A DNA stretch of 64,000 bases from Rhodobacteraceae bacterium Alg231-30 (GTDB lineage Bacteria; Pseudomonadota; Alphaproteobacteria; Rhodobacterales; Rhodobacteraceae). Location: contig FREU01000004.1 in assembly GCA_900143615.1 (NCBI GenBank), forward strand, positions 310,001 through 374,000, in the 5' to 3' direction. Each line of letters opens with the position of its first letter. The first letter of the stretch is position 1. Made by a program: the position numbers and the translations under genes. Shown here piece after piece: positions 26,679-35,720 of this stretch. Below the pieces are notes generated by a model. The model saw only the letters and a list, made by a program, of their open reading frames with translations. It had not been told where the DNA came from and did not search any database.

Positions 26679-27095
26679 ATGATAGCCTATGTCACCGTCG
26701 GCGCAGACGACATCGCACGTGCAGAACGGTTCTATTCGGCATTCCTGCCGGCCCTTGGCTACGGGTTAGAACACTATCACGGAGATCTCAGCTATATTTT
26801 GCCTCCGTCAACAGACCAGTCCTCCGCTTTGCCGGACTTCTATGTCAAATCCCCTGCGAATGGAGGCCCGGCCTCTGCGGGCAATGGCTCTATGGTGGCC
26901 TTTCAGGCGCGCAATCAACACCAGGTGCGCTCCCTGCATGCCGCAGCACTGGCCGCCGGTGGCACAGATGAAGGCGCACCCGGCTTTCGTGCAAACTATG
27001 GACCGCAATTCTACGTCGGCTATCTTCGCGACCCGCAGGGAAACAAAATCGCCCTCTTTTCAAGCAATCCAAACGATCCCGGACGCGACGACTAA
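26679..27095 (+). CDS. VOC-family (glyoxalase/bleomycin-resistance fold) protein
   Basis: A 138-residue VOC protein: VTVGADDIARAERFYSAFLPALGYG at the N-terminus, HHAAALAAGG-type helix (HAAALAAGGTDEG), and FYVGYLRDPQGNKIALFSS at the end, which includes the family DPxGN turn and a conserved metal-ligand glutamate position replaced by Ala. It may therefore be a binding or isomerase-like member. It follows DUF1330 with a 25-base gap and AGAAGG upstream; cotranscribed with gntR. Confidence 0.8.
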   Translation: MIAYVTVGADDIARAERFYSAFLPALGYGLEHYHGDLSYILPPSTDQSSALPDFYVKSPANGGPASAGNGSMVAFQARNQHQVRSLHAAALAAGGTDEGAPGFRANYGPQFYVGYLRDPQGNKIALFSSNPNDPGRDD

Positions 27096-27144
27096 TCCCG
27101 CGCGCAGCGCGCCACACCTGAAAGGGAATGCGCAACGCCCCGCC

Positions 27145-27192
27145 GCACGGGGGCCGTCCCCGTGCTCATCCTGTGCGCGCCCAACGGGCGCG
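27145..27192. terminator. Tandem hairpins between convergent transcription units
   Basis: GCACGGGG-GCCGT-CCCCGTGC (27145-27165) and CGCGCCC-AAC-GGGCGCG (27176-27192) are two perfect hairpins between the VOC gene (plus) and the GNAT gene (minus). No U-run follows, so termination is likely but not classic. The tail seen in the repeats at 5136, 14210, 30234 and 36981 is absent here. Confidence 0.5.
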
Positions 27193-27218
27193 TTCCGCTG
27201 AATTGACGACGCCTTGCG

Positions 27219-27758
27219 CTAGTCCAAGGTCAACGCCCGCCAACTCTGTTTTGTCAGGCAAAAGCGTTTCCAGACCAGCGCACCAGACCCAAGATCAACC
27301 ATCGTATCTTCCATAACATCCACTCCCAGCTTTCGGGTTGCCTTCTGCGACCGCAGATTGCTGGGATCAATGTGAAACCAGACACGCTCAAAGCTTGTGA
27401 ATGCATGATCCAACATGAGTTTTTTCAACTCGCGGTTCACCACCCCACCCCAAAAACTGTGATGCACAAAGGTAAAGCCGATGCCGATATCGCCAGCAAT
27501 GTCTGGACTGTCATAATAACGTGAACAGCCGATAACCTGACCATTGCTGCGGGTGATCACCACAAGCGTGCCACCCGCATTCATCAGAAAGTCAAAGTAG
27601 GCATCAAAGACCTCAGGCTTCCAACGATCCTTTGAGGGATGCCCCGCCCAGTTTTCCGGCGCGCTGGCCGCCCTAAAAAGCGCCGCGCGATCACTCTCAC
27701 GCAGCCCTCTTAGGAAAAGCGTCGGGCCCGTCAACTCAGGTTGTTTCTCAAAGCTCAC
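27219..27758 (-). CDS. GNAT-family N-acetyltransferase (RimJ/RimL-like)
   Basis: A 179-residue acetyltransferase: LFLRGLRESDRAALFRAASAPE at the start, GCSRYYDSP, IGFTFVHHSFWGGVVNRELKKLML (acetyl-CoA binding region) and IDPSNLRSQKATRKLGVD, the Asn-x-x-S pattern typical of RimJ/RimL relatives. The target is unknown. It uses a GTG start that overlaps the stop of the preceding gene (GTGA at 27755-27758), so it is the last gene of the one-carbon operon. Confidence 0.85.
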   Translation of the reverse strand: MSFEKQPELTGPTLFLRGLRESDRAALFRAASAPENWAGHPSKDRWKPEVFDAYFDFLMNAGGTLVVITRSNGQVIGCSRYYDSPDIAGDIGIGFTFVHHSFWGGVVNRELKKLMLDHAFTSFERVWFHIDPSNLRSQKATRKLGVDVMEDTMVDLGSGALVWKRFCLTKQSWRALTLD

Positions 27759-30205
27759 ACCTTCACCCGCTCCGATTTGGGATCATACATCGGGCGCAAT
27801 GACGCCTCGGCTTTCACCCGTGTGCCCATGACGTCGATCTCGAAAGATGAGGCCAGCACATCCGCCGCACTCTCACCTTTACAAGGCACATAGCCCAGCC
27901 CGATCGCAGCACCTAAAGTGTGGCCATAGTTGCCTGAACTCAGATACCCGACAATCTCTCCATCCCGCAGCACCGGCTCGTTGTGATAGAGCAGTGGCTC
28001 GGGATCAGTCAGCTTGAACTGCAGCATACGGTTTTCCGGCCCGCTTTCCTTGCGTGCAATCACCGCCGCCTTGCCGATGAAATCAGCCTTATCCGTCTTC
28101 ACCGCAAAGCCCAGCCCCGCATCCACCACATGATCTTCGCAGGTGATGTCATGGCCAAAATGGCGAAAGCCTTTTTCGATCCGGCAACTGTCCATCATAT
28201 GCATGCCGCACAGCTTCAGCCCCATGTCCTGCCCCGCCGCGTGCAAGGTCTCAAAGGCATGGCCGGCCATGTCCGAAGAAACATAAATCTCCCAGCCCAG
28301 CTCACCCACATAGGTCACCCGATGTGCCCGCGCCAATCCCATGCCCAGCTCGATCTCTTGGGCTGTGCCAAAAGAATTGCTGGCATTTGAGAAATCCGCC
28401 GGCGACACCCGCTCCAGCAAGGCTCGTGAATTTGGTCCCATGATAGCCAACACACCTTCGCCAGCGGTCACATCGGTAATCACCACATTAAACGCGCCTA
28501 TGTTGCGCATCATCCACGTCTGATCCGCCAGCCTCGTGGCTGCCGGTGTCACCACCAGATAGGCGGTTTCGCTCAGCCGCGTGACCGTCACATCCGCCTC
28601 GATCCCACCGCGCGTGTTCAGAAACTGCGTATAGACGATCTTGCCCACAGGCACCGAGTAATCCCCGCCGCCCACATAGTTCAAAAACGCTTCCGCGTCT
28701 GGCCCTTCGACACGGATTTTGCCAAAGGAGGTCATGTCATACATGCCGACGTTTTCACGCACCGCACGATGCTCGGCTGCGGAATTTTCAAACCAGTTCT
28801 GCCGCTTCCACGTGTAGTGGTACTCGCGCTCTTGCCCTTCATTGGCAAACCAGTTCGCCCGCTCCCAGCCTGCCAATTCGCCAAACACAGCCCCCTGCTC
28901 TTTCAGGTGGTGATGGAACGGCGTGCGCCGCACACCCCGCGCGGTGGCCTTTTGACGGTAGGGGTAATGGTCCGCATAAAGCAGCCCCAGCGTCTCCTTA
29001 GAGCGTTCAAACAGATAGGTTTTATTACCCTGAAACCTCTGCATCCGGCTGATATCCACATCGCCCAGATCAAAGGGCTTCTGCCCGTCCTCCATCCACT
29101 GCGCCAGCGCCATGCCAGCGCCGCCTGCGGATTGAATGCCGATGGAATTGAACCCAGCTGCCACCCAGACATTGTCCATCTCAGGTGCGAGGCCCAAATG
29201 ATAGGCATCATCCGGCGTGAAACTTTCCGGTCCGTTGAAAAACGTGTGAATCCCCGCTTCGCCCAACATCGGCATACGTTCCACCGCCCACTCTAAGATC
29301 GGCTCAAAGTGGTCGAAATCCTCGGGCAGCTGATCAAACTCAAAGCTCTCGGGGATGCCCTTCATCGCCCAAGGTTTGGCGTTGGGCTCAAAAGCGCCCA
29401 GCATCATCTTGCCCGCATCTTCTTTGTAGTAGGCACATTCATCCGGCACCCGCAGCACCGGCATCTGCGTGAGGCCCTTGATCGGCTCAGACACGATATA
29501 GAAATGCTCACAAGCATGCAGCGGCACGTTCACACCCGCCATGCGGCCCACTTCGTGCCCCCACATGCCCGCACAGTTCACCACCATATCCGCCGCGATA
29601 TGCCCCTGCGCAGACCCATCATCCGATTGCCAATCCACGCCGGTCACACGGCGTCCGCTCTTGGCAATCCCCGTCACTTTGACGCGTTCCTTGACCACAG
29701 CCCCACGTTGGCGCGCGCCTTTGGCCAGCGCCAGCGCGATATTGGCCGGATCGCCCTGACCATCCTTGGGCAGGTACACACCGCCTGTGACACCTTCGAT
29801 ATTGAGGTGTTCATAGCGCGCCTTGACCTCGGCTGGGTCGATTTCCTCAACATCCACCCCAAAGGCCCGCGCCATCGCCGCCTGACGGTAAATCTCCTCG
29901 CGGCGCTCTTCCGTGAGGGCCACAGTGATCGAGCCCACCCGCTTGAACCCTGTCGCCACGCCGGTCTCTGCTTCCAGATTGCCGTAGAGTTCTTGGGAAT
30001 ACTTCGCCAGCTTGGTCATATTCGCCGTGGCGCGCAGTTGGGCAATCAGACCTGCGGCGTGCCATGTGGTGCCGGAGGTCAGCTGTTTGCGTTCCAGCAG
30101 CATCACGTCCTGCCAGCCAAGTTTGGTCAAATGATAGGCCACCGAGCAGCCGACAACGCCGCCGCCGATAATGACCACGCGGGCTTTGGTTGGGAGATCA
30201 GTCAT
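27755..30205 (-). CDS. Dimethylglycine dehydrogenase-like FAD/GcvT protein (paralogue B)
   Basis: An 816-residue two-domain enzyme. Residues 1-390 are an FAD oxidoreductase (VVIIGGGVVGCSVAYHL at 10-26, then TTWHAAGL near 48-55, the region of covalent FAD linkage in the family). Residues about 430-816 are GcvT/aminomethyltransferase-like domains (IRVEGPDAEAFLNYVGGGDYSVPVGK, HDITCEDHVVDAGLGFAVK). Family members oxidatively demethylate dimethylglycine, sarcosine or related N-methyl amines and pass the methyl group to tetrahydrofolate. Same length as paralogue A at 32252. Which N-methyl substrate each uses is unknown. Confidence 0.88.
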   Translation of the reverse strand: MTDLPTKARVVIIGGGVVGCSVAYHLTKLGWQDVMLLERKQLTSGTTWHAAGLIAQLRATANMTKLAKYSQELYGNLEAETGVATGFKRVGSITVALTEERREEIYRQAAMARAFGVDVEEIDPAEVKARYEHLNIEGVTGGVYLPKDGQGDPANIALALAKGARQRGAVVKERVKVTGIAKSGRRVTGVDWQSDDGSAQGHIAADMVVNCAGMWGHEVGRMAGVNVPLHACEHFYIVSEPIKGLTQMPVLRVPDECAYYKEDAGKMMLGAFEPNAKPWAMKGIPESFEFDQLPEDFDHFEPILEWAVERMPMLGEAGIHTFFNGPESFTPDDAYHLGLAPEMDNVWVAAGFNSIGIQSAGGAGMALAQWMEDGQKPFDLGDVDISRMQRFQGNKTYLFERSKETLGLLYADHYPYRQKATARGVRRTPFHHHLKEQGAVFGELAGWERANWFANEGQEREYHYTWKRQNWFENSAAEHRAVRENVGMYDMTSFGKIRVEGPDAEAFLNYVGGGDYSVPVGKIVYTQFLNTRGGIEADVTVTRLSETAYLVVTPAATRLADQTWMMRNIGAFNVVITDVTAGEGVLAIMGPNSRALLERVSPADFSNASNSFGTAQEIELGMGLARAHRVTYVGELGWEIYVSSDMAGHAFETLHAAGQDMGLKLCGMHMMDSCRIEKGFRHFGHDITCEDHVVDAGLGFAVKTDKADFIGKAAVIARKESGPENRMLQFKLTDPEPLLYHNEPVLRDGEIVGYLSSGNYGHTLGAAIGLGYVPCKGESAADVLASSFEIDVMGTRVKAEASLRPMYDPKSERVKV

Positions 30206-30233
30206 GGGTCAGGCTCCTAGTCAGCGAAGGCAA

Positions 30234-30287
30234 GCGAGGGGCCAGCCCCTCGCGCTCCCCGGGATATTTTTGGCAAGAGGAAATGAA
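30234..30287 (+). repeat. Intergenic hairpin element, copy 3
   Basis: Hairpin GCGAGGGG-CCAG-CCCCTCGC (30234-30253) is followed by GCTCCCCGGGATATTTTTGGC and AAGAGGAAATGAA (30254-30287). It lies in the 86-base gap between two genes transcribed from the minus strand, so relative to transcription it is reversed. Only one hairpin is present here, whereas the other copies have two. Confidence 0.65.
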
Positions 30288-30291
30288 TTGG

Positions 30292-31188
30292 TCATAGTAT
30301 TGTATGGCCTGCGCCAGTGAGGCGGCGGGCCAGTTCGGCGATATGCGCGGGGCCAACTTCGCAGCAGCCGCCCACAAATGTCAGGCCATCCTCAACCCAG
30401 CCCATGGCGAAATCGGCATAGGCAGCGGGGGTCAGATCGTGGCGTGCGGCCAGCACATCGACGGTGCCGCCAATGCCCAGCGCCGCGATACCTGTGAAGC
30501 CATTGGCATAGGCCCCCACAGGTTTGTCCTGCCGCAGCAGCGCGGGTAGATTGGACGAGATGATTTCGGGTTTGGAGCAATTCAGGCCGATGCCCGCGAC
30601 GCCAAACCCGCTAAGCGCCTCAACAGCGTCCTGTAGCGGTTCGCCTGAGCGCAACGTGGCGCTGTCATCATCACTTAGGGTCATGAAAACCCAAGTCGGC
30701 ACGCCTGTTTCCACCGCTGCCTGTGCTGCGGCTGTCACCTCGGAAATCGCGCTCATGGTTTCACATAAAATCACGTCGCTGGCCGCGATCTGGCCGGAGA
30801 TGATATCGCGATAAAGCGGTAAAAGATCGTCATGGCGCATGGCCATATCAGGTCGGTAGGAGCCATGCAGTGGCGACAGGCATCCGGCGATGCGCACGCC
30901 ATCAATGCCAACTTCGTCACGTGCCGCGCGCGCAAGCTCGATGGCTTTGGCCTGCAGCGGATGAAACAACTCTGGCACGCCTTCGCGCGCCAGCCTCTCA
31001 GGCGTGGCGGCATAGGTGTTGAGTGTGATCAGTTTGGCGCCCGCGCGGATATAGTCGGCATGCACGCCCTGCACGATGTGGCCTTCTTCCATCATCACTT
31101 TGGCAGACCACAGAGGGTGCGGCGCCATCGTGGAGCGCGCCAATAGCTCTTGGCCTGTGCCGCCATCTTTGAGAATGATTTCTGCCAT
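30292..31188 (-). CDS. Homocysteine S-methyltransferase family protein (betaine-homocysteine methyltransferase-like)
   Basis: A 298-residue zinc enzyme of the Pfam S-methyl_trans family. Zinc-ligand cysteines C204 (GLNCSKPE) and C275/C276 (GGCCEVGP) are present, and the N-terminus ILKDGGTGQELLAR gives the homocysteine-binding loop. The family methylates homocysteine to methionine with a methyl donor such as betaine or S-methylmethionine. It lies between two dimethylglycine-dehydrogenase-like genes: betaine would give dimethylglycine, the substrate of the neighbours (inference). Start overlaps the previous stop by one base (TAATG). Confidence 0.88.
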   Translation of the reverse strand: MAEIILKDGGTGQELLARSTMAPHPLWSAKVMMEEGHIVQGVHADYIRAGAKLITLNTYAATPERLAREGVPELFHPLQAKAIELARAARDEVGIDGVRIAGCLSPLHGSYRPDMAMRHDDLLPLYRDIISGQIAASDVILCETMSAISEVTAAAQAAVETGVPTWVFMTLSDDDSATLRSGEPLQDAVEALSGFGVAGIGLNCSKPEIISSNLPALLRQDKPVGAYANGFTGIAALGIGGTVDVLAARHDLTPAAYADFAMGWVEDGLTFVGGCCEVGPAHIAELARRLTGAGHTIL

Positions 31189-32237
31189 TATATGGCCTCC
31201 TGTGGTGGGATCAGCACCAGCTTGCCGGGCAGCTTTTTCTCCATGAACTCTGCCTGCGCGATCGCAATGTCCTGCATAGGATAGGTCTTGGAAATCAACG
31301 GCTTGATCTCACCTGCGTTCATCAAGTCGACCAACCGGGCAAACACCTCGTCGGGCTGATAGGTGCAGCCGTGAATGGTGATATCTGGCAGATAAATCTC
31401 GCGCAGATCGGCGTTGACCATCGGGCCTGCGATGGCACCCGACACCGCATAGTGCCCACCTGGTTTGAGGCCACGAATAAGGTCGGGCCAGACATCTCCA
31501 CCAACCACATCGATAACCACATCAAAGCTGGCCTTTGCGGGCGCTGCACCTCGTTCCAGAATATCCGCCGCGCCCGCAGCACGCACGATGTCTGTCTTGG
31601 ACGCCGCCGTTTGTCCTGTGACCTCTGCGCCCCGCAGTTTCGCAAGCTGCACGGCGGCCAGCCCAACGCCACCCGATGCGCCCGTGATCAACACCTTTTG
31701 TCCGGCTTTGACGCCTGCGCGGGTCAACAGGTTCTCAGCTGTCCCAAAGGCACAGGGAATGGCCGCAATTTCCACGTCGCTCAGCGGCGAGGCTGTGACG
31801 TCATAGATATCCGCGACCTCAACCAGGCAATACTGTGCAAACGCCCCGTCAACCTCAGAGCCAAGCGCGATATAGGTCATGCTATTCGCATCACTTGGGC
31901 GAGGGAGATTGATTGGGCTTGTTATTCTGGTGCCCACGATTGGCCCAACGCCGTCGCCCACAGCGACCACGCGCCCGCATAAATCCCCGCCCTGAATGCG
32001 TGGAAACTGCATCGCGCCTGCGTGGCCGCCTGCCGCGACCTCTTGATCCACGTCCTCGGTCGCGCCGGTCACCTCGGACGCATACCAGCCGATGCGCGTG
32101 TTGATATCGGTGTTGTTCACACCCGCCGCCAGCACGCGCGCCAGCGCCTGACCGGGACCGGGGGATGGCACAGCAATATCGTCGCGCCATTCCAATGCCT
32201 CTGGCCCACCATGACGGGTGAGCCAAATGCCTTTCAT
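31188..32237 (-). CDS. MDR-family zinc-type or quinone oxidoreductase
   Basis: A 349-residue medium-chain oxidoreductase. The GroES-like catalytic domain (GPGQALARVLAAGVNNTDINTRIGWY) is followed by the Rossmann domain with LITGASGGVGLAAVQLA (about 180-196). Zinc ligands of true alcohol dehydrogenases are not seen, so it is more like the NAD(P)H:quinone reductase branch. ATG at 32237 is chosen; a GTG at 32255 that overlaps the preceding stop (GTGA) is a strong alternative giving six more residues. The substrate is unknown; it is cotranscribed in the one-carbon operon. Confidence 0.82.
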   Translation of the reverse strand: MKGIWLTRHGGPEALEWRDDIAVPSPGPGQALARVLAAGVNNTDINTRIGWYASEVTGATEDVDQEVAAGGHAGAMQFPRIQGGDLCGRVVAVGDGVGPIVGTRITSPINLPRPSDANSMTYIALGSEVDGAFAQYCLVEVADIYDVTASPLSDVEIAAIPCAFGTAENLLTRAGVKAGQKVLITGASGGVGLAAVQLAKLRGAEVTGQTAASKTDIVRAAGAADILERGAAPAKASFDVVIDVVGGDVWPDLIRGLKPGGHYAVSGAIAGPMVNADLREIYLPDITIHGCTYQPDEVFARLVDLMNAGEIKPLISKTYPMQDIAIAQAEFMEKKLPGKLVLIPPQEAI

Positions 32238-32251
32238 ATGGGTCGGCAGTG

Positions 32252-34702
32252 TCACGCCCGCAGTCTTTCGTTGGCCGGATCCCACAGCGGTTGATCTTTT
32301 TGCACCACAGCGCGGCATTTCTGCCCGTAGATTTCGACCTCAAGCTCGGTGCCAGGCGTGGCCGCATCGATTTGCACCATGCCCAGCGCGATGGATGCAT
32401 TGACCCGATGCCCCCAGCCGCCAGAGGTGGTCTCTCCTACGATCTGATCCCCCTGCCAGATGCAGGACATATAGGGCGCATCAGCCTCAGCCGCGTCCAC
32501 AACCAGCGTCACAAACCGCTTGGCCACGCCCTGTTGCTTTTCGCTCAGCAGCGCCGCCTTGCCGGGGAAGTCCTGTGGCTTGTCAAGCTTCACAAACCGA
32601 TCCAAGCCGCCTTCTAGTAGGGAATAATCCGTACTCAGATCGCCTTTCCATGCCCGATAGCCTTTCTCAAGACGCAGCGAATTCAGCGCAAACATGCCAA
32701 AGGGTTTCGCCCCCGCCGCCAGCACCGCATCATAAATTGTCGGCATGTCAGCATTGAGCGCATGTATTTCCCAGCCCAGCTCTCCGGCAAAGCTCACCCG
32801 CACAAGCATCACATCACGCCCCGCCACTTTGGCAGGTTGATGGGTCAGCCAGCCAAGGCTGAGATCACCATCCGTCAGCCCCGACAGAACCTCACGCGAC
32901 GTGGGGCCGGTGACAATCAAGGTGGACTGATCGCGGGTCTTGTCGATCAACGTCAAACCTTCGGGCAGGTTGTTGCGCAAAAGATCCCCATCATGCCACT
33001 GCGCCGTCGCTGCGGTGATCAACGAGAACGTATCTTCGCCAAAGCGCTGCACCGACATCTCGGTCAGAATACGCCCCCGAACATCGGCGAAATAGGCCAG
33101 ATTCATCCGCCCTACCTTGGGCAGACCACCGGTGATCATGCCGCGCAGCCATTCCGCCGCGCCGTCACCTTTCAAATCAAACCGCGAGAAGCCGGGCAAA
33201 TCCAGCACGCCACAGCCGTCGCGCACCGCTTCGCATTCCTCGCGAACCCGCACCTCCCAAGGGCCGCTGCGTCCCCAAGTATGGGTTGCCGCCTCCGAGG
33301 TATCATCGCCCTCCTGCGCGTACCAATTGGCGCGTTCCCATCCGTTGTAGGCCCCCATAACACCGCCTTGTGCAACAACCCGGTCATGGACAGGCGAGAG
33401 CTTTTTGTTGCGAGCGGCGGGCCATTCGTGCTGCGGGAAATGCATGGCGTATTCGTTGCCGTAAACTTCCATGCCTTTCTTCACGCAATAATCGTGATCG
33501 GTGTAATCGGTGTAGCGACGCGGATCGACCGCCCACATATCCCATTCGGTGGCGCCATCGATGATCCACTCGGCCAACACCTTGCCTGCGCCGCCGCCTT
33601 GGGCGATGCCAAAGGTGAAGACACAGTTCTCAAAGGCATTTTTCACTCCGGGCATCGGGCCAATAAGGGGCAGCCCGTCAGGCGCATAAGGGATCGGCCC
33701 GTTGATCACGCTGCTGACGCCCGATGTCTGCATCAGCGGCACGCGCTCCATCGCGTCGGTCACGATATCCTCGATCCGGTCCAGATCGTCCTGCCACAGC
33801 TGAAAGCTGAAATCATCCGGCATCACGTCCTCGTCGGTCTCCCAATGCGCCTTACAGTTGGGCTCATAGGGGCCAAGGTTATAGCCGTGCTTTTCCTGAC
33901 GCAGATAATAGGACACATCCACATCACGGATCAGCGGCAGCTTGACCCCGCCATTTGCCTTGGACCACGCTTCGACCTCTGGGATTTGCTCGGTGAGCAA
34001 ATACTGGTGGCTCATCACCATCATCGGCACTGTGCGCCCGCCATAAGGTTTGAACCACTCGCCCACACGCTGCGCATAATAACCGGCGGCATTGACCACA
34101 TAGTCACAGGCAATGTCGCCCTTTTCAGTGTGCACCACCCAAGTGTCATCCGCCTGCTGCGTCACACCCGTCGCGGGGGTAAAGCGCAAAATCTTGGCCC
34201 CCATATCGCGCGCACCTTTGGCCAAGGCCTGCGTGAGCTGCGCGGGATCAATATCGCCATCCGTGGGGTCATACAGAATGCCCTCAAGGTCATGTGTCTC
34301 AAGGAAGGGATAGTTCTCCTTGGCCTGCTCAGCGGTCCACATCTCCATCTCGATGCCCTGATAGCGGCCCATCGACATGGCGCGCTCAAACTCTTGCATC
34401 CGCTCTTTGGTATGGGCCAGCCGGATCGATCCCGACTGATGGTAATTCATCGGATAATCCACCTCTTCGCCGAGGCGCGCATAGAGCTCGGTAGAATAGC
34501 GCTGCATGTTCATGATCGCCCAGCTGGTCGAGAACGTCGGCACGTTTCCGGCGGCATGCCATGTCGATCCGGCGGTCAGCTCGTTCTTTTCAAGCAACAC
34601 ACAGTCGCTCCAGCCGCGCTTGGCCAGATGATAGAGGCTGGAAGCGCCAACAACACCGCCGCCAATGATGACCACACGGGCCTTGGTTGGAAAATCAGAC
34701 AT
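32252..34702 (-). CDS. Dimethylglycine dehydrogenase-like FAD/GcvT protein (paralogue A)
   Basis: An 816-residue paralogue of the gene at 27755: PTKARVVIIGGGVVGASSLYHLAKRG at the N-terminus (FAD), STWHAAGNVPTF near 48, an FAD domain up to about 390, and GcvT-type domains to the end (VRVREECEAVRDGCGVLDLPGFSRFDLKG; HRVNASIALGMVQIDAATPGTELEVEI). ATG at 34702 follows GAGG; the longer frame is not used. It probably demethylates a different N-methyl compound from paralogue B, because only about half of residues look alike by eye. Confidence 0.88.
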   Translation of the reverse strand: MSDFPTKARVVIIGGGVVGASSLYHLAKRGWSDCVLLEKNELTAGSTWHAAGNVPTFSTSWAIMNMQRYSTELYARLGEEVDYPMNYHQSGSIRLAHTKERMQEFERAMSMGRYQGIEMEMWTAEQAKENYPFLETHDLEGILYDPTDGDIDPAQLTQALAKGARDMGAKILRFTPATGVTQQADDTWVVHTEKGDIACDYVVNAAGYYAQRVGEWFKPYGGRTVPMMVMSHQYLLTEQIPEVEAWSKANGGVKLPLIRDVDVSYYLRQEKHGYNLGPYEPNCKAHWETDEDVMPDDFSFQLWQDDLDRIEDIVTDAMERVPLMQTSGVSSVINGPIPYAPDGLPLIGPMPGVKNAFENCVFTFGIAQGGGAGKVLAEWIIDGATEWDMWAVDPRRYTDYTDHDYCVKKGMEVYGNEYAMHFPQHEWPAARNKKLSPVHDRVVAQGGVMGAYNGWERANWYAQEGDDTSEAATHTWGRSGPWEVRVREECEAVRDGCGVLDLPGFSRFDLKGDGAAEWLRGMITGGLPKVGRMNLAYFADVRGRILTEMSVQRFGEDTFSLITAATAQWHDGDLLRNNLPEGLTLIDKTRDQSTLIVTGPTSREVLSGLTDGDLSLGWLTHQPAKVAGRDVMLVRVSFAGELGWEIHALNADMPTIYDAVLAAGAKPFGMFALNSLRLEKGYRAWKGDLSTDYSLLEGGLDRFVKLDKPQDFPGKAALLSEKQQGVAKRFVTLVVDAAEADAPYMSCIWQGDQIVGETTSGGWGHRVNASIALGMVQIDAATPGTELEVEIYGQKCRAVVQKDQPLWDPANERLRA

Positions 34703-34712
34703 CTTCGCCTCC

Positions 34713-35336
34713 TCAGTCGAAAACCAGCTTGGCCGCCAAGCCGCCAAAAACAATTGCAGAAATCTTGTTCATCACCCCGCCTGCCTGCCGCAGCGCAGTG
34801 CCTGCAAAGCCAGCCGCCGCGCCATAGGCGGCGGTGATGAAAAATACGGTGATCGTGAAAAGCACGCCCAAAATCAGGATCTGATGCCAGACAGGCCCCA
34901 CCTCCAAAACAGTGAATTGAGGCAGAAATGCCAACACAAACAACGCCACCTTAGGGTTCGTCAGGTTGGTCAAGAACCCGCGTTTGATCGCTTGGCTTAC
35001 GTCCTTTGCACCCTCTGCGTCCCCCATGGCGGTCGAAGCACGCCATGACTTCACCGCCAGATAGGCCAGATAAGCCGCCCCCAAATAGCGGATCGCATCA
35101 TAGGCCCAAGGAAGCGCCATAATCGCCGCCGACAGCCCCACAGCGGCCAAGGTGATATGCACAAGCGCGCCCAGCGCGACGCCGAAAGCGGCAGCCACGC
35201 CATAACGCCACCCACCCGAGATGCCGCTCGCTGTGGCAAACACCACATCCGCACCGGGCGTCAGGTTCAGCACAATCCCCGCCGTCATAAAGGTGAGGAT
35301 CATCACCGGGTCCATATTGAGAAGGGTCTCGATCAT
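34713..35336 (-). CDS. LysE/RhtB-family amino acid exporter
   Basis: A 207-residue membrane protein with five to six transmembrane segments. The family signature NLTPGADVVFATASGISGGWRYGVAAAFGVALGA lies near 20-55 (LTPG-D is diagnostic). The family exports amino acids and related small molecules. Here it may export excess glycine, sarcosine or another product of the demethylation enzymes (inference). ATG at 35336 is preferred; a GTG one codon before is possible. It is five bases downstream of the GFA stop. Confidence 0.88.
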   Translation of the reverse strand: MIETLLNMDPVMILTFMTAGIVLNLTPGADVVFATASGISGGWRYGVAAAFGVALGALVHITLAAVGLSAAIMALPWAYDAIRYLGAAYLAYLAVKSWRASTAMGDAEGAKDVSQAIKRGFLTNLTNPKVALFVLAFLPQFTVLEVGPVWHQILILGVLFTITVFFITAAYGAAAGFAGTALRQAGGVMNKISAIVFGGLAAKLVFD

Positions 35337-35341
35337 CACAT

Positions 35342-35710
35342 TCAATCCTTCTGAGGCAGACCGTCAGCGATAGTGTAATAATCGCCTTTGTCCGCCACAA
35401 AGATGTGCTTCTCCAAACTCAACCCCGTTGGCCCGTCAATCGCGCCCAAGGCAAAGCTGGTGGTGTCTTCCTCATGGGCTTTCCAGAACAGGAACGATCC
35501 ACATCGTGGACAGCTACCGCGTTTGGCGACGGGGCTGGCCTCATACCAAGTGACCTCACCTGTGATGGCAAGCTCTCCATCATTCACAAACGCCGAGGAC
35601 CATACGCCACCGGATTGTTTGCGGCACTGACCACAATGACACATCGAAACCCCTTGCGGCGTGCCTGTCACCTCAAACTGGACATCTCCACACAAACAGC
35701 TGCCCTTCAT
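35342..35710 (-). CDS. GFA-family (glutathione-dependent formaldehyde-activating enzyme-like) protein
   Basis: A 122-residue zinc-cysteine protein: GSCLCGDVQFEV at the start (C5, C7), CHCGQCRKQSG near 24-30 and SCPRCGSFLFW near 67-76, the cysteine sets of the GFA/CENP-V fold. Members were named for formaldehyde-glutathione adduct formation, but many have unproven activity. The context (demethylases that can release formaldehyde) makes a formaldehyde link plausible. AGGAG is eight bases before the ATG. Confidence 0.85.
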   Translation of the reverse strand: MKGSCLCGDVQFEVTGTPQGVSMCHCGQCRKQSGGVWSSAFVNDGELAITGEVTWYEASPVAKRGSCPRCGSFLFWKAHEEDTTSFALGAIDGPTGLSLEKHIFVADKGDYYTIADGLPQKD

Positions 35711-35720
35711 GCCACTCTCC

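Noticed and set aside
32762-34837. 691-residue plus-strand frame
   Set aside because: It is the reverse shadow of the DMGDH-like paralogue A, which carries clear FAD and GcvT motifs; the long frame comes from codon bias.
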